DNA of 64,000 nucleotides from Pseudomonas oryzihabitans. GTDB lineage: Bacteria; Pseudomonadota; Gammaproteobacteria; Pseudomonadales; Pseudomonadaceae. The stretch spans positions 496,001 to 560,000 of the forward strand of contig NZ_CP021645.1 in assembly GCF_006384975.1 (NCBI RefSeq). The letters run 5' to 3'. The notes under the pieces were generated by a model. It did not search any database, had not been told where the DNA came from, and saw nothing but the letters and a program-made list of their open reading frames with translations. This document shows, one piece after another, positions 51,492 to 60,853 of this stretch. Each line of letters begins with the position of its first letter. Position 1 is the first letter of the stretch. The translations under genes were made by a program, and so were the position numbers.

Positions 51492-51602
51492 GGTGGCTCC
51501 GTCGGTCCCCCCGCAACGATCAGCCGTGAACCCGGTCAGGCCCGGAAGGGAGCAGCCGCAGCGGTGATGTCGTGTGCCGGGGTGTGGCTGGCGGGGCCAC
51601 CT
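51492..51602 (+). ncRNA. ffs: 4.5S signal recognition particle RNA
   Basis: About 111 nt that folds as one rod: GGTGGC at the 5' end pairs with GCCACC at the 3' end. It carries the conserved core GGTCAGGCCCGGAAGGGAGCAGCC with the GGAA tetraloop, where Ffh binds, and CCGCAACGATC near the 5' end as in E. coli 4.5S. In Pseudomonas it lies upstream of dnaX, as here. Ends are set from the terminal pairing. Confidence 0.95.
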
Positions 51603-51778
51603 CCATTTCTGCTCCAGCTTTTTTCTGCCTTTCCCTCCTCGCGTTTCCTCTTCCAGCCTTTTTCCTCACGTTAACCACTTCGCGAAACAATCGTGAGGCG
51701 GTCACTGTTTTGGTTCCTGTCTCCGTGCCATCATCCACGTTGCATTCTCATCTATGGACGGACGTCCAAGGAACGCTC

Positions 51779-52060
51779 GTGAAGAACGGACTCGAAAGCG
51801 CAGGGCGCGCACTCAGCCTCGGCCTGCATCCCTATCGCATCATTTGCCGACGCGATACCGACGCCCTCCTGGTTGCCCAGATCTATCACCCCACTGAACC
51901 CCTGTTGTTGCTCAAATTCGACCTGAGCGACGACGACGCGCTCAATCCTTTCAAGATGAACGCCACCGTGGCAAGCCTGCGTGTCCAGCTGGATGCCCTG
52001 GCGGCCTATGTCGCCAGCGTGGTGCTGGCCGATGGCGAGGACCGTTGCCTGCGCGCCTGA
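51779..52060 (+). CDS. Small hypothetical protein
   Basis: About 93 residues from a GTG at 51779 with AAGGA 7 nt upstream (KNGLESAGRALSLGLHPYRIICRRDT). It has a beta-rich middle (LLVAQIYHPTEPLLLLKFDL) and a helical C-terminal third. No family recognised. It lies between ffs and dnaX. The frame is open upstream to 51572 through the 4.5S RNA gene, which cannot all be coding. Confidence 0.5.
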   Translation: MKNGLESAGRALSLGLHPYRIICRRDTDALLVAQIYHPTEPLLLLKFDLSDDDALNPFKMNATVASLRVQLDALAAYVASVVLADGEDRCLRA

Positions 52061-52238
52061 GACGCACCCTGTCACTGCGGTTTCCCTGGCGGATCGCTTG
52101 AAAGGTCGGGTGGCTGCCTCCATCTAGGGAGGTAGCGCCAGCCCCTCGGACGGCCTGGCGGTCGAGCATGCGGGGTGCATTAAACGCACCTCTTCGTTAG
52201 CATGTGCTCCCTTCCCGTCTTCTCCCGATCAGGTCTCG

Positions 52239-54203
52239 ATGAGTTACCAGGTTCTTGCGCGCAAATGGCGCCCGCGGTCGTTCCGCGAAATGGTCGGCCA
52301 GACCCATGTGCTCAAGGCGCTGATCAATGCGCTGGACAATGAGCGGCTGCACCACGCCTATCTTTTTACCGGCACCCGCGGGGTGGGCAAGACCACCATC
52401 GCGCGGATCCTGGCCAAGTGCCTGAACTGCGAGACCGGCATCAGCTCCACCCCCTGCGGGACCTGTTCGGTGTGCCGTGAGATCGACGAAGGCCGTTTCG
52501 TCGATCTCATCGAGGTGGACGCCGCCAGTCGCACCAAGGTCGAAGACACCCGCGAACTGCTGGAGAACGTGCAGTACGCGCCTTCCCGCGGACGCTACAA
52601 GGTGTACCTCATCGACGAGGTGCACATGCTTTCGACGCACAGTTTCAATGCGCTGCTCAAGACGCTGGAAGAGCCGCCGCCCCACGTCAAGTTCCTGCTC
52701 GCCACCACTGATCCGCAAAAGCTGCCGGTCACCATCCTCTCGCGCTGTCTGCAGTTCGCCCTGAAGAACATGCCGCCGGAGCGCGTCGTCGCGCATCTGC
52801 AGCACGTCCTGGCGGCGGAGAGCATTCCCTTCGAGGACGATGCCCTCTGGCTGCTGGGTCGCGCGGCCGACGGCTCCATGCGCGATGCCATGAGTCTGAC
52901 CGACCAGGCGATCGCCTTCGGCGAGGGCAAGGTGCTGGCCGCCGACGTGCGCGCCATGCTCGGTACCCTCGACCATGGCCAGGTCTACGACGTCCTGCAT
53001 GCCCTGCTGGAAGGCGATGGCCGCGCGGTGCTGGAGGCGGTGCGCCATCTGGCCGAGCAGGGGCCCGATTGGAGTGGCGTGTTGGCCGAGTTGCTCAACG
53101 TGCTGCATCGGGTGGCCATCGCCCAGGTACTGCCCGATGCGGTGGACAACGGCCAGGGCGATCGCGAGCGAGTGCTGACGCTGGCGCAAGCGCTGCCCGC
53201 GGAAGACGTTCAGTACTACTACCAACTAGGTCTGGTCGGGCGGCGCGATCTGCCGCTGGCGCCGGACCCACGGCATGGCTTCGAGATGGTGTTGCTGCGC
53301 ATGCTGGCCTTCCGGCCGGCAGGTGTGGCTCTTCCCGAACGGCCGGCGTTAAAGACGACGGGAGCCAGCCCGGCCACGGCTGACTCCGACTCGCGTCCGG
53401 TGGCCGCGGCGGCTCCCGTGGCGGTGGCGCCTGCGCCGGTAGCGGCAGCTCCGCAGCCGCCAGCGCCGGTTACGCCGCTCGTCAGTAATACCACCCCTAT
53501 AGAAGAGCCAGTCGATCTCCCCTGGGAGGAACCTGCGCCTGAGACGAACAAGGCGGCGCCGGTTTCGCCAGCGCCGCCTGCAGCGCCGACCGCGCCGGCC
53601 GTGCCCTATGTCGAGGCGACGTCCGTGGCCACGGTGATCGCCGATGTGCCGGCGGACACCTCCGGTGACGATCTGGACGGTGACGAAGAGCCGCCGCCGG
53701 CCGAGGATTATTACGAGGTGGGGCTGGACGATTATCTCGACACCCTCGGTGAGCCGGAGGTCGACACTATCGCCGAGACCGCCTCGACGGTGGCGGTACC
53801 GCCGGCCACGGGATTGGCCGCCGATTGGCAGGCGCTGTTTCCCGAGCTCAAGCTGGGCGGCCTGACCGCCAGCATCGCGGCCAACTGCACCCTGGTGGCG
53901 GTGGAGGGTGATCGCTGGCACCTGCACCTGGACCCGGCGCAAAGTGCACTGTTCAATGCCAACCAGCAGCGCCGGCTCAACGATGCGCTGAGCCAGCAGC
54001 AGGGTCGTCCCATCACGCTCGAGGTGACCATCCAGACGCCCGAGCAGGAGACGCCCGCCCAGGCGGCCGCGCGGCGCCGTGCGGAGCGCCAGCGTGAAGC
54101 GGAGCAGTCCATCCAGGACGATCCGCTGATCCGCCAGATGATTCAACAGTTCGCCGCCACGGTGCGCGCGGGTACCATCGAGCCGGTCGACACCCAAGCC
54201 TGA
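52239..54203 (+). CDS. dnaX: DNA polymerase III subunits gamma and tau
   Basis: Clamp-loader ATPase that also links polymerase cores and helicase. It has 654 residues. Walker A GTRGVGKTT (about 45-53), a zinc module (CLNCETGISSTPCGTCSVC), Walker B VYLIDEVHML, SRC motif SRCLQF. After residue about 370 comes a Pro/Ala-rich linker of about 120 residues and a tau-type C-terminal domain. No A-run slippery site like that of E. coli dnaX is evident, so how gamma would be made is unclear. First gene of dnaX-ybaB-recR. Confidence 0.96.
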   Translation: MSYQVLARKWRPRSFREMVGQTHVLKALINALDNERLHHAYLFTGTRGVGKTTIARILAKCLNCETGISSTPCGTCSVCREIDEGRFVDLIEVDAASRTKVEDTRELLENVQYAPSRGRYKVYLIDEVHMLSTHSFNALLKTLEEPPPHVKFLLATTDPQKLPVTILSRCLQFALKNMPPERVVAHLQHVLAAESIPFEDDALWLLGRAADGSMRDAMSLTDQAIAFGEGKVLAADVRAMLGTLDHGQVYDVLHALLEGDGRAVLEAVRHLAEQGPDWSGVLAELLNVLHRVAIAQVLPDAVDNGQGDRERVLTLAQALPAEDVQYYYQLGLVGRRDLPLAPDPRHGFEMVLLRMLAFRPAGVALPERPALKTTGASPATADSDSRPVAAAAPVAVAPAPVAAAPQPPAPVTPLVSNTTPIEEPVDLPWEEPAPETNKAAPVSPAPPAAPTAPAVPYVEATSVATVIADVPADTSGDDLDGDEEPPPAEDYYEVGLDDYLDTLGEPEVDTIAETASTVAVPPATGLAADWQALFPELKLGGLTASIAANCTLVAVEGDRWHLHLDPAQSALFNANQQRRLNDALSQQQGRPITLEVTIQTPEQETPAQAAARRRAERQREAEQSIQDDPLIRQMIQQFAATVRAGTIEPVDTQA

Positions 54204-54236
54204 CCGGCTTCCAATTCATAGTTCGAGGTAGCAGAC

Positions 54237-54563
54237 ATGATGAAAGGTGGCATGGCCGGCCTGATGAAGCAGGCCCAGCAGATGCAGGAAAAAATGCAGA
54301 AGATGCAGGAAGAGCTGGCGAACGCCGAAGTGACCGGTCAATCCGGCGCCGGCCTGGTCAGCGTCGTCATGACCGGTCGACACGACGTCAAGCGCGTCAG
54401 CCTGGACGACAGCCTGATGCAGGAAGACAAGGAAATCCTCGAAGACCTGATCGCTGCCGCGGTGAACGATGCCGTGCGCAAGATCGAGCAGAACAGCCAG
54501 GACAAGATGTCCGGCATGACCGCCGGCATGCAACTGCCGCCCGGCTTCAAGATGCCTTTCTAG
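54237..54563 (+). CDS. Nucleoid-associated protein YbaB/EbfC
   Basis: A 108-residue DNA-binding homodimer. The Met/Gln-rich start ([27 protein letters not shown]) forms the long helix, followed by the small beta sheet ([29 protein letters not shown]). It is found between dnaX and recR in most Proteobacteria. GAGGTAG lies upstream of the ATG. Confidence 0.95.
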   Translation: MMKGGMAGLMKQAQQMQEKMQKMQEELANAEVTGQSGAGLVSVVMTGRHDVKRVSLDDSLMQEDKEILEDLIAAAVNDAVRKIEQNSQDKMSGMTAGMQLPPGFKMPF

Positions 54564-54594
54564 TTTTCATCTGAAAAGAGCCTGGGCTCTTGCC

Positions 54595-54619
54595 ACGGGT
54601 GCCCCCAGGCACCCGTTTT
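54595..54619 (+). terminator. Hairpin terminator between ybaB and recR
   Basis: ACGGGTGCC and GGCACCCGT form a 9-bp stem followed by TTTC. It lies 26 nt before the recR start, so it could attenuate read-through into recR. Confidence 0.7.
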
Positions 54620-54644
54620 CTTTCGCTCTCCAGTACGGTAGTCC

Positions 54645-55244
54645 ATGAGCTTCAGTCCCCTGATTCGCCAACTGATCGATGCGCTCCGCGTGCTGCCCGG
54701 CGTCGGGCAGAAATCCGCCCAGCGCATGGCCCTGCAACTGCTCGAACGCGAACGCCAGGGTGGCCTGCGTCTGGCGAGCGCCCTCAACGCGGCCATGGAA
54801 GGGGTGGGTTACTGCCGCCAGTGCCGCACCCTGAGCGAGGACGAGATCTGCGGTTTCTGTGCCGATACCCGCCGTGACGACAGCATCCTCTGCGTGGTGG
54901 AGGGGCCGATGGACGTCTTTGCCGTGGAGCAGACCGGCTACCGCGGGCGCTACTTCGTGCTCAAGGGGCACCTGTCGCCCATCGACGGCCTGGGGCCGGA
55001 CGCCATCGGCGTACCCGAGCTCGAACGGCGCGTCAGCGAAGGCAGCTTCCAGGAAATGATCATCGCCACCAACCCCACGGTGGAAGGCGAGGCGACCGCC
55101 TATTACATCGCCCAGCTGCTGGCTCCCAAGGGCCTGACCATCTCGCGTATCGCCCATGGCGTACCCCTGGGTGGCGAACTGGATCTGGTCGATGGTGGCA
55201 CCCTGACCCATGCCTTTGCCGGGCGCAAGCCGATCAGTCTCTAG
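54645..55244 (+). CDS. recR: Recombination mediator protein RecR
   Basis: Works with RecF/RecO to load RecA at gaps. It has 199 residues: N-terminal helix-hairpin-helix ([16 protein letters not shown]), a four-cysteine zinc motif ([16 protein letters not shown]), the Toprim domain ([16 protein letters not shown]) and a Walker B-like C-terminal region. Standard length and position after ybaB. Confidence 0.97.
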   Translation: MSFSPLIRQLIDALRVLPGVGQKSAQRMALQLLERERQGGLRLASALNAAMEGVGYCRQCRTLSEDEICGFCADTRRDDSILCVVEGPMDVFAVEQTGYRGRYFVLKGHLSPIDGLGPDAIGVPELERRVSEGSFQEMIIATNPTVEGEATAYYIAQLLAPKGLTISRIAHGVPLGGELDLVDGGTLTHAFAGRKPISL

Positions 55245-55345
55245 TCTTACATTCATCAGCGACAGGCCATTGCGCAAGGACGGCTAGGTATCGTCACCCC
55301 GAGATAGGCGATCCTTGGGCGGTCGAACAACACCAGGCCAGCCCC

Positions 55346-56220
55346 ATGGATCTGCCCGTCATCCCTTCGCCCGTCACCTATCCCCATCGCCTCGAAGCGG
55401 TTCTCGCCTATATCGAGGCGAATCTGGACGGTGACCTGTCGGTGAGCACCCTGAGTCGGGTCGCTGCCTTCTCGGCCTTTCACTTCCATCGACAGTTCAC
55501 CGCCTTCCTGGGGATGCCGGTCGCCCGTTACGTGCACCTGTTGCGCCTGCGGCGTGCGGGGTTGGGCCTACTCGCAGCCAGGCGCCGCTCCGTGCTGGAA
55601 GTGGCGCTGGAGGCCGGCTTCGAGAGTCCGGAAGCCTTCAGCCGGGCGTTTCGGCGGGTGTTCGGCCAGGCGCCGCGGCAGTTCCGTCAGCAAACCGATT
55701 GGCGGCCCTGGCATCAGGTATTCGACATTCCTCGTCTATCCAGGAGTCTCGTCATGCACCTACGTCTAGTGGAATTCACCGTGGTCAGGATCGCCGCCTT
55801 CGAACACCGGGGACCGCGTCACCAGCTCGAGGAGAGCGTGCGCCTCTTCATCGACTGGCGTAAACGCAGCGGCCAGTCACCGGTGGCGACCAGTCGGACC
55901 TTCGGCATACCCTTCAGCAATCCCGATACCACCCCCGCAGAGGACTTTCGCTTCGCCATTGGCGGCGAGATCAGCGAAGACGTCTGGCCCAATGCTCAGG
56001 GGTACGGGAGTTGCTCATCGCGGGTGGCCGTTATGCCGTGGTCCGCCACCAGGGCTCGACTGACCGAATAGACGAAAGCATCTATCCGCTCTACCGCGAC
56101 TGGCTGCCCGGCAGCGGCGAGGAATTACGAGACGAGCCGCTGTTCTTCCACTACCTGAGCGTCTATCCAGAAACGCTCCAGGCGCTCTGGCAGACCGATA
56201 TTTACCTGCCTCTGGTGTGA
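55346..56220 (+). pseudogene. AraC-family regulator with GyrI-like domain, frameshifted
   Basis: The N-terminal part (residues 1-115) is an AraC/XylS DNA-binding domain with two helix-turn-helix motifs (SVSTLSRVAAFSAFHFHRQFTAFLG; SVLEVALEAGFESPEAFSRAFRRVFG). A GyrI-like effector domain follows from HLRLVEFTVVRIAAFEHRGP. Near 55996-56005 the frame is lost; the rest of the domain (ELLIAGGRYAVVRHQGS to the end IYLPLV) continues in the next frame to 56220. Adding one G to CTCAGGGGTACGG would restore a 291-residue protein like Rob/SbmC-type regulators. Either a recent pseudogene or a sequencing error in a G-run. Confidence 0.85.
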
Positions 56221-56350
56221 CAGGGAGGGAGTCACGGACCTTGGCTTGCTAGCGCTTGGGGCCTTCACGGTCCGCGATATGAACGGCTGGCGGCTGGCAA
56301 TGGCAGCGTCCAGAAAACGCGGCGGCGCCAGGAGTCGCGCCGTCCCGTCG

Positions 56351-57082
56351 TCAGCCTTCCAGTTGGCCGCCGGCCAGGGCGCAGAGGCGGGCCGAGTCGA
56401 GGATGCGCACTTCCTTGCCTTCAGCGGCCAGCACGCCGCTCTGTTGGAAGCGGGTGAACACCCGCGATACCGTTTCCACCGCCAGGCCGAGGAAGTTGCC
56501 GATTTCGTTGCGCGACATGCTCAGGCGGAATTGCTGGGCGGAAAAGCCGCGGGCATGGAAGCGCGCCGAGAGATTGACCAGGAAGGTGGCGATGCGCTCG
56601 TCGGCGCTCTTCTTGGACAGCAGCACCATCATCTGCTGGTCGTCGCGGATTTCCCGGCTCATCACCCGCAGCAGTTGCCGGCGCAGTTGCGGTAGTTGCT
56701 CGGAGAGTTCGTCCAGGCGCTCGAAGGGGATCTCGCAGACGGTGGTGGTCTCCAGCGCCCGTGCCGAGACCGGATAGCGTTCGCTGTCCATGCCCGATAG
56801 CCCCACCAGTTCGCTGGGCAGGTGGAAGCCGGTGATCTGCTCCTCCCCGGCGTCGCTCAGGCTGCTGGTGCGCAGGGCGCCGGAGCGCACCGCATAGACC
56901 GAGCCGAAGGTATCGCCCTGGCGGAACAGATGGTCCCCCTTGGCCAGCGGCCGACCGCGCTTGACGATCTGGTCGAGGGCGTCGAGGTCTTTCAGATCGA
57001 GCGACAGTGGCAGGCACAGCGAGGCGAGGCTGCAATCCTTGCAATGGGCCTGGGCGGTGCGCAGCTTGAGGGGCTCGGTCAT
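56351..57082 (-). CDS. anr: Anaerobic regulator Anr (FNR family)
   Basis: Oxygen-sensing transcription factor of Pseudomonas. It has 243 residues. Iron-sulfur ligands Cys14, Cys17, Cys23 ([11 protein letters not shown]) and Cys116 (TTTVCEIPF) are all present, then the cyclic-nucleotide-binding fold and the DNA-recognition helix [25 protein letters not shown], with the E--SR residues that read TTGAT. ATG 57082 is the family start; the longer frame is not homologous. Adjacent to its target hemN. Confidence 0.96.
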   Translation of the reverse strand: MTEPLKLRTAQAHCKDCSLASLCLPLSLDLKDLDALDQIVKRGRPLAKGDHLFRQGDTFGSVYAVRSGALRTSSLSDAGEEQITGFHLPSELVGLSGMDSERYPVSARALETTTVCEIPFERLDELSEQLPQLRRQLLRVMSREIRDDQQMMVLLSKKSADERIATFLVNLSARFHARGFSAQQFRLSMSRNEIGNFLGLAVETVSRVFTRFQQSGVLAAEGKEVRILDSARLCALAGGQLEG

Positions 57083-57145
57083 GGGAGAGGGTCGCTTCTC
57101 GTCTGATTCCAAAAGTCTAACTCTAGCAGTCATGGCAGGCATGGG

Positions 57146-58528
57146 TCATATCACCCGAGAAAAGCGCTGGGGATCGCCGTCCGGCAGGTAGCGGTCGAAC
57201 AGCATGCATAGGGCGCGGATCAGCAGACGGCCCGGTGGCAGTACCTGGATGCCTCGCTCATCGAGGCGGATCAGGCCGTCGGCGGCCATGGCGCTGAGTT
57301 GCGGCCAGGCGTCGGCGAAATACTGGCGGAAATCCAGTTCGCAACTGCGCTCGATGGCGGCGAAATCCAGTTGGAAATGGCAGATCAACTGGGCGATCAC
57401 CGCGCCGCGGATGCGGTCGTCCCGCGAGCGGCGCAGGCCGCGGGCGATGGCCAGTTCACCGTGGGTCAGGTGCTCCTGATAGTGAGCGAGGTCCGGGCTG
57501 TTCTGGCAGAGCACCTCGCCGACCTGGCTGATGGCGGAAACGCCCAGGCCCAGCAGGTCGCAGTGGCCGTGGGTGGTGTAGCCCTGGAAATTGCGCTGCA
57601 GGGTGCCGTCTTCCTGGGCGATGGCCAGGTCGTCGTCGGGCAGGGCGAAATGGTCCATGCCGATGTAGCGATAGCCGGCGGCACTCAGTTGTTCCACGGT
57701 GCGCTGTAGCATTTCCAGCTTGGCCGCGGGAGTCGGTAGTTCCCTGGCCTCGATGCGCCGCTGCGGCGGGAAGCGTTGCGGCAGGTGGGCGTAGTTGAAC
57801 ACCGATAGCCGATGGGGCTGCAACTCCAGCACCCGGTCCAGGGTATGGGCGAAGCTGGCCGGGGTCTGCCGCGGCAGGCCGTAGATGAGGTCCAGGTTGA
57901 TGGAGCGGTAATCGAGGGCGCGGGCGGCCTCGACCAGGGTGCGGGTATCGTCGAAGGGTTGCAGGCGGTTGACCGCCAGCTGTACCTGCAGATCCAGGTC
58001 CTGGACGCCGAAGCTGACCCGGTTGAAGCCCAGTTCGCGCAGCAGCCCCATGGTGCTCCAGTCGGCCTCGCGCGGATCGATCTCGATGGAATAGTCGCCG
58101 CGGTCGTCGTCGGCCAAGGTGAAGTGGCGGCGCAGGTCGGCCATCAATTCGCGCAGTTGCAGCGGATTGAGAAAGGTCGGGGTGCCGCCGCCCAGGTGTA
58201 GCTGTTCCACCCGCTGCCCAGCATCCAGGTGCCGGCTGGTGAGGGCCATCTCCTGACGCAGGGCCGCAAGGTAGGCGACGCTGCGACTGCGGTCCTTGGT
58301 GATGACCTTGTTGCAGGCGCAGTAGTAGCAGATGTTGGCGCAGAAGGGCACATGCAGGTAGAGCGACAGCGGGCGTCCGGCCTGGCGGCTCAGGCGCAGG
58401 GCGCCGAGCAGGTCGAAAGGGCCGATGCCGTCGTGGAATTGCACGGCGGTGGGGTAGGAGGTGTAGCGAGGGCCGGCGCGATCGTAGCGGGCGATGAGAT
58501 CGGCGTCCCAGGCGAGGGCGGCTGTCAT
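57146..58528 (-). CDS. hemN: Oxygen-independent coproporphyrinogen III dehydrogenase
   Basis: Radical-SAM enzyme of anaerobic heme synthesis. It has 460 residues. The cluster motif is CANICYYCAC with Cys63, Cys67 and Cys70, plus Cys72 as in HemN. YLHVPFC, LGGGTPTFL and SFGVQDLDLQVQLAVNR are family features, and the C-terminal HemN domain is complete. A perfect Anr box lies 56 nt upstream of the ATG. The frame stays open to 58693, but MTAALAWDADLIARYDRAGPRYTSYPTA is the true start. Confidence 0.96.
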   Translation of the reverse strand: MTAALAWDADLIARYDRAGPRYTSYPTAVQFHDGIGPFDLLGALRLSRQAGRPLSLYLHVPFCANICYYCACNKVITKDRSRSVAYLAALRQEMALTSRHLDAGQRVEQLHLGGGTPTFLNPLQLRELMADLRRHFTLADDDRGDYSIEIDPREADWSTMGLLRELGFNRVSFGVQDLDLQVQLAVNRLQPFDDTRTLVEAARALDYRSINLDLIYGLPRQTPASFAHTLDRVLELQPHRLSVFNYAHLPQRFPPQRRIEARELPTPAAKLEMLQRTVEQLSAAGYRYIGMDHFALPDDDLAIAQEDGTLQRNFQGYTTHGHCDLLGLGVSAISQVGEVLCQNSPDLAHYQEHLTHGELAIARGLRRSRDDRIRGAVIAQLICHFQLDFAAIERSCELDFRQYFADAWPQLSAMAADGLIRLDERGIQVLPPGRLLIRALCMLFDRYLPDGDPQRFSRVI

Positions 58529-58583
58529 GCCGGGCTCCAATGGTTTCGAGGTGACCAGTGTGAGGGGCACGGTCCCAACTCTA

Positions 58584-58597
58584 TTGATCCAGATCAA
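58584..58597. promoter_or_regulatory. Anr/FNR box
   Basis: TTGAT-CCAG-ATCAA, an exact match to the FNR/Anr consensus, in the 112-bp region between hemN and the divergent hydrolase gene. Induction of hemN by Anr at low oxygen is well known in Pseudomonas; the site could also affect the hydrolase. Confidence 0.9.
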
Positions 58598-58640
58598 TGA
58601 ACGCCGGGTTAAGCTCCGCGGCTTTGACGAGGAGTAGCCC

Positions 58641-59288
58641 ATGGCAGACGAGTTGTATCTCGGGAGCTTTCGCGAATGCCGCCCGAATGGCACGCCCCTG
58701 GCGACCCTGCTGCTGGCCCATGGCGCCGGGGCGGGGATGGACAGTCCCTTCCTGCAGCAGCTAGCCGAGGAGCTGGCGCGGCGCGACGTCCGTACCCTGA
58801 GGTTCGAGTTTCCCTACATGGCCCGGGCCCGCGCCGAGGGCAAGCGGCGTCCGCCGAATCCGGCGCCGGTATTGCTGGAGCACTGGCGGGCCGTGGTCGC
58901 CAGCTGGCGTGCGGCGGAAAGCGGGCCGTTGTGGCTGGCGGGCAAGTCCATGGGCGGGCGGATGGCGAGTCTGCTGGCCGACGAGCTGGGGGCGACCGGG
59001 CTGGTCTGCCTGGGCTATCCCTTCCATCCGGCCGGCAAGCCCGAGCGGCTGCGTACCGAGCACCTGGCGACCCTGGCCACGCCGACGCTGATCGTCCAAG
59101 GCGAGCGGGATGCCTTGGGCAACCGCGCGGAGGTGACCGATTATGCGCTGGCGCCGGCCATCGAGGTGCAATGGATCGCCACCGCGGACCATGACCTCAA
59201 GCCGCTCAAGAGCAGCGGCCTGAGTCAGACCCAGGTATTGGCTGACACGGCGGCCTGGATCGCCGCCTTCGTGCGGACCGGCGGCTAG
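58641..59288 (+). CDS. Small alpha/beta hydrolase (dienelactone hydrolase / KANL3-Tex30-like)
   Basis: A 215-residue alpha/beta hydrolase. The oxyanion region is LLLAHGAGAGMDSPF, the nucleophile elbow is AGKSMGGRM (Ser in GKSMGG), the Asp lies in IVQGERDALG, and the His in ATADHDL. The sequence matches the group of short, uncharacterised bacterial hydrolases with FEFPYM after the third strand. Its stop codon shares the palindrome CTAG (59285-59288) with the stop of the convergent rhodanese gene. Substrate unknown. Confidence 0.83.
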   Translation: MADELYLGSFRECRPNGTPLATLLLAHGAGAGMDSPFLQQLAEELARRDVRTLRFEFPYMARARAEGKRRPPNPAPVLLEHWRAVVASWRAAESGPLWLAGKSMGGRMASLLADELGATGLVCLGYPFHPAGKPERLRTEHLATLATPTLIVQGERDALGNRAEVTDYALAPAIEVQWIATADHDLKPLKSSGLSQTQVLADTAAWIAAFVRTGG

Positions 59289-60853
59289 ATCACCCGGAAG
59301 CCGCTGGTGCCATCGCGCCGCAACTGCTCGACCAGGCCGAATTCCCAGTCCAGGTAGGCCTGCATGGCCTCGCGCGGGGCGTCAGTACCCTCGTAGGGAC
59401 GGCGATAGCGGTCACGGCGGCTCGACAGCAGGCGCGTCTCGCCGCTTTCCACTGGCAAGCCGGCAGCCAGCCAGGCCGCGGTGCCGCCCTCCAGCAGCAG
59501 GACGGGGCTATCGGTGCTGGCCTGGACATCGACGGCGGCGAAGGCGGCCAACTGGCCGCTGCCGCAGGTGAAGACATAGCGCTCGGCCGGTGGCAGGGCG
59601 GCGGGTAGATCGGCGCGCAGCACCCAGGCGGCACCGGGGATATGGCGCTGCACGTAGTTGGCGCTGGCGGTGACGTCCAGCACCAGGGTGCCCGGTTCGG
59701 CCAGCAGTTCCTGCAGGCGGGCTACGGAGATGCGCTCCACCGGCCCAGGGGTGGGAGTGGGTGCCTGCCAGGGGCCGCTGGCACTCAGGGCGGCGGCCGG
59801 GATGTCGTCCACCACCGCCACCTCCCAGCCCATCTGCGCCAGCCAGGAGGCGCTCATGTTGGCGCGCACGCCATCGTCGTCCACCAGCGCCAGGCGCGCC
59901 CCGCGTATCGGGGCGCTGTGGTCGGTCTCCTGCACCAACTGGCCACCCGGGGTGGAGCGGGCGCCGGGGAGGTGGCCGGCGGCGAATTCCTCGGGGGTGC
60001 GCACATCGATCAGGTAGTTGGTCCGCAGGGCATTGGCTCGCCAGGCGTCCAGCTCGGTGAAGGGGAGGCGGGCGACACCGGCGCGGTCGGCCACCTGGCG
60101 AGCACGGGTGGCAGCGGTCGCCCGAGTCGCCGGGCTGACGTCGCCGAAGCGGCGCGCCTGGCCGTGTTCCAGGGGCTGGCCGGCCAGGGTCCAGCCGATG
60201 GTGCCGTTTCTCAGGGCGGCTACCGGGTTGGGGATGCCGGCGTTGATCAGCGACTGGGCGCCGATCAGGCTGCGGGTACGGCCGGCGCAGTTGACGATGA
60301 CCCGCGTCTGCGGATCGGGTGCCAGCTCGGCGACGCGCAGCACCAGTTCGGCGCCCGGCACGCTGACGCCACCGGGAATGCTCATGGTCTGGTATTCCTC
60401 GAAGCGGCGGGCGTCGAGGATCACCACGTCGGCGTCCTGATCCAGCAGCGCCTTGACCTCTTCGGCCGGCAGCGAAGGCGTATGGCGCCTGGCTTCCACC
60501 AGTTCGCCGAAGGCCTTGCTCGGCACGTTGACGTCGATGAACAGCTCGCCACCGCTGGCCTGCCAGCCCGCCAGGCCGCCCGCGAGCAGGGCCACATCGG
60601 TATAGCCCAGGGCCTGCAGACGCTCGGCGGCGCGTTCGGCCAGGCCTTCGCCATTGTCATAGAGGGTGATGGCCACGTCGCGGCGGGGCAGGCGGGACCA
60701 GGCCTCCAGTTCCAGGCGCGACAGCGGCAGGTTGGCGGCCCAGAGGGGATGGCCGGCGGCGAAGGGGTCTTCCTCGCGGACATCGAGCAGGGCGACTTCC
60801 GCGCCGGCGAGCAGGGCCTGGCGGATATCTTCGGGGGTGCGGAAGGCGGTCAT
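59285..60853 (-). CDS. Four-domain rhodanese (sulfurtransferase)
   Basis: A 522-residue protein of four rhodanese domains (about 1-110, 125-235, 260-360, 375-475) and a C-terminal tail. Domains 2 and 4 have an active cysteine: Cys189 in VNCAGRTRS and Cys430 in FTCGSGQLA. In domains 1 and 3 the same place reads YDNGEG and VDDDGV, so they cannot hold persulfide and are probably structural. It overlaps the upstream thiol dioxygenase gene by 4 nt, which suggests it handles sulfane sulfur or sulfite from that reaction. Confidence 0.9.
   Translation of the reverse strand: MTAFRTPEDIRQALLAGAEVALLDVREEDPFAAGHPLWAANLPLSRLELEAWSRLPRRDVAITLYDNGEGLAERAAERLQALGYTDVALLAGGLAGWQASGGELFIDVNVPSKAFGELVEARRHTPSLPAEEVKALLDQDADVVILDARRFEEYQTMSIPGGVSVPGAELVLRVAELAPDPQTRVIVNCAGRTRSLIGAQSLINAGIPNPVAALRNGTIGWTLAGQPLEHGQARRFGDVSPATRATAATRARQVADRAGVARLPFTELDAWRANALRTNYLIDVRTPEEFAAGHLPGARSTPGGQLVQETDHSAPIRGARLALVDDDGVRANMSASWLAQMGWEVAVVDDIPAAALSASGPWQAPTPTPGPVERISVARLQELLAEPGTLVLDVTASANYVQRHIPGAAWVLRADLPAALPPAERYVFTCGSGQLAAFAAVDVQASTDSPVLLLEGGTAAWLAAGLPVESGETRLLSSRRDRYRRPYEGTDAPREAMQAYLDWEFGLVEQLRRDGTSGFRVI

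Noticed and set aside
51572..51778. Upstream extension of the small gene before dnaX
   Set aside because: It would read through the 3' part of the 4.5S RNA; the GTG at 51779 has a good ribosome site.
53340..53600. A possible programmed frameshift site in dnaX
   Set aside because: No A-run heptamer or equivalent slippery sequence is visible in the linker region.
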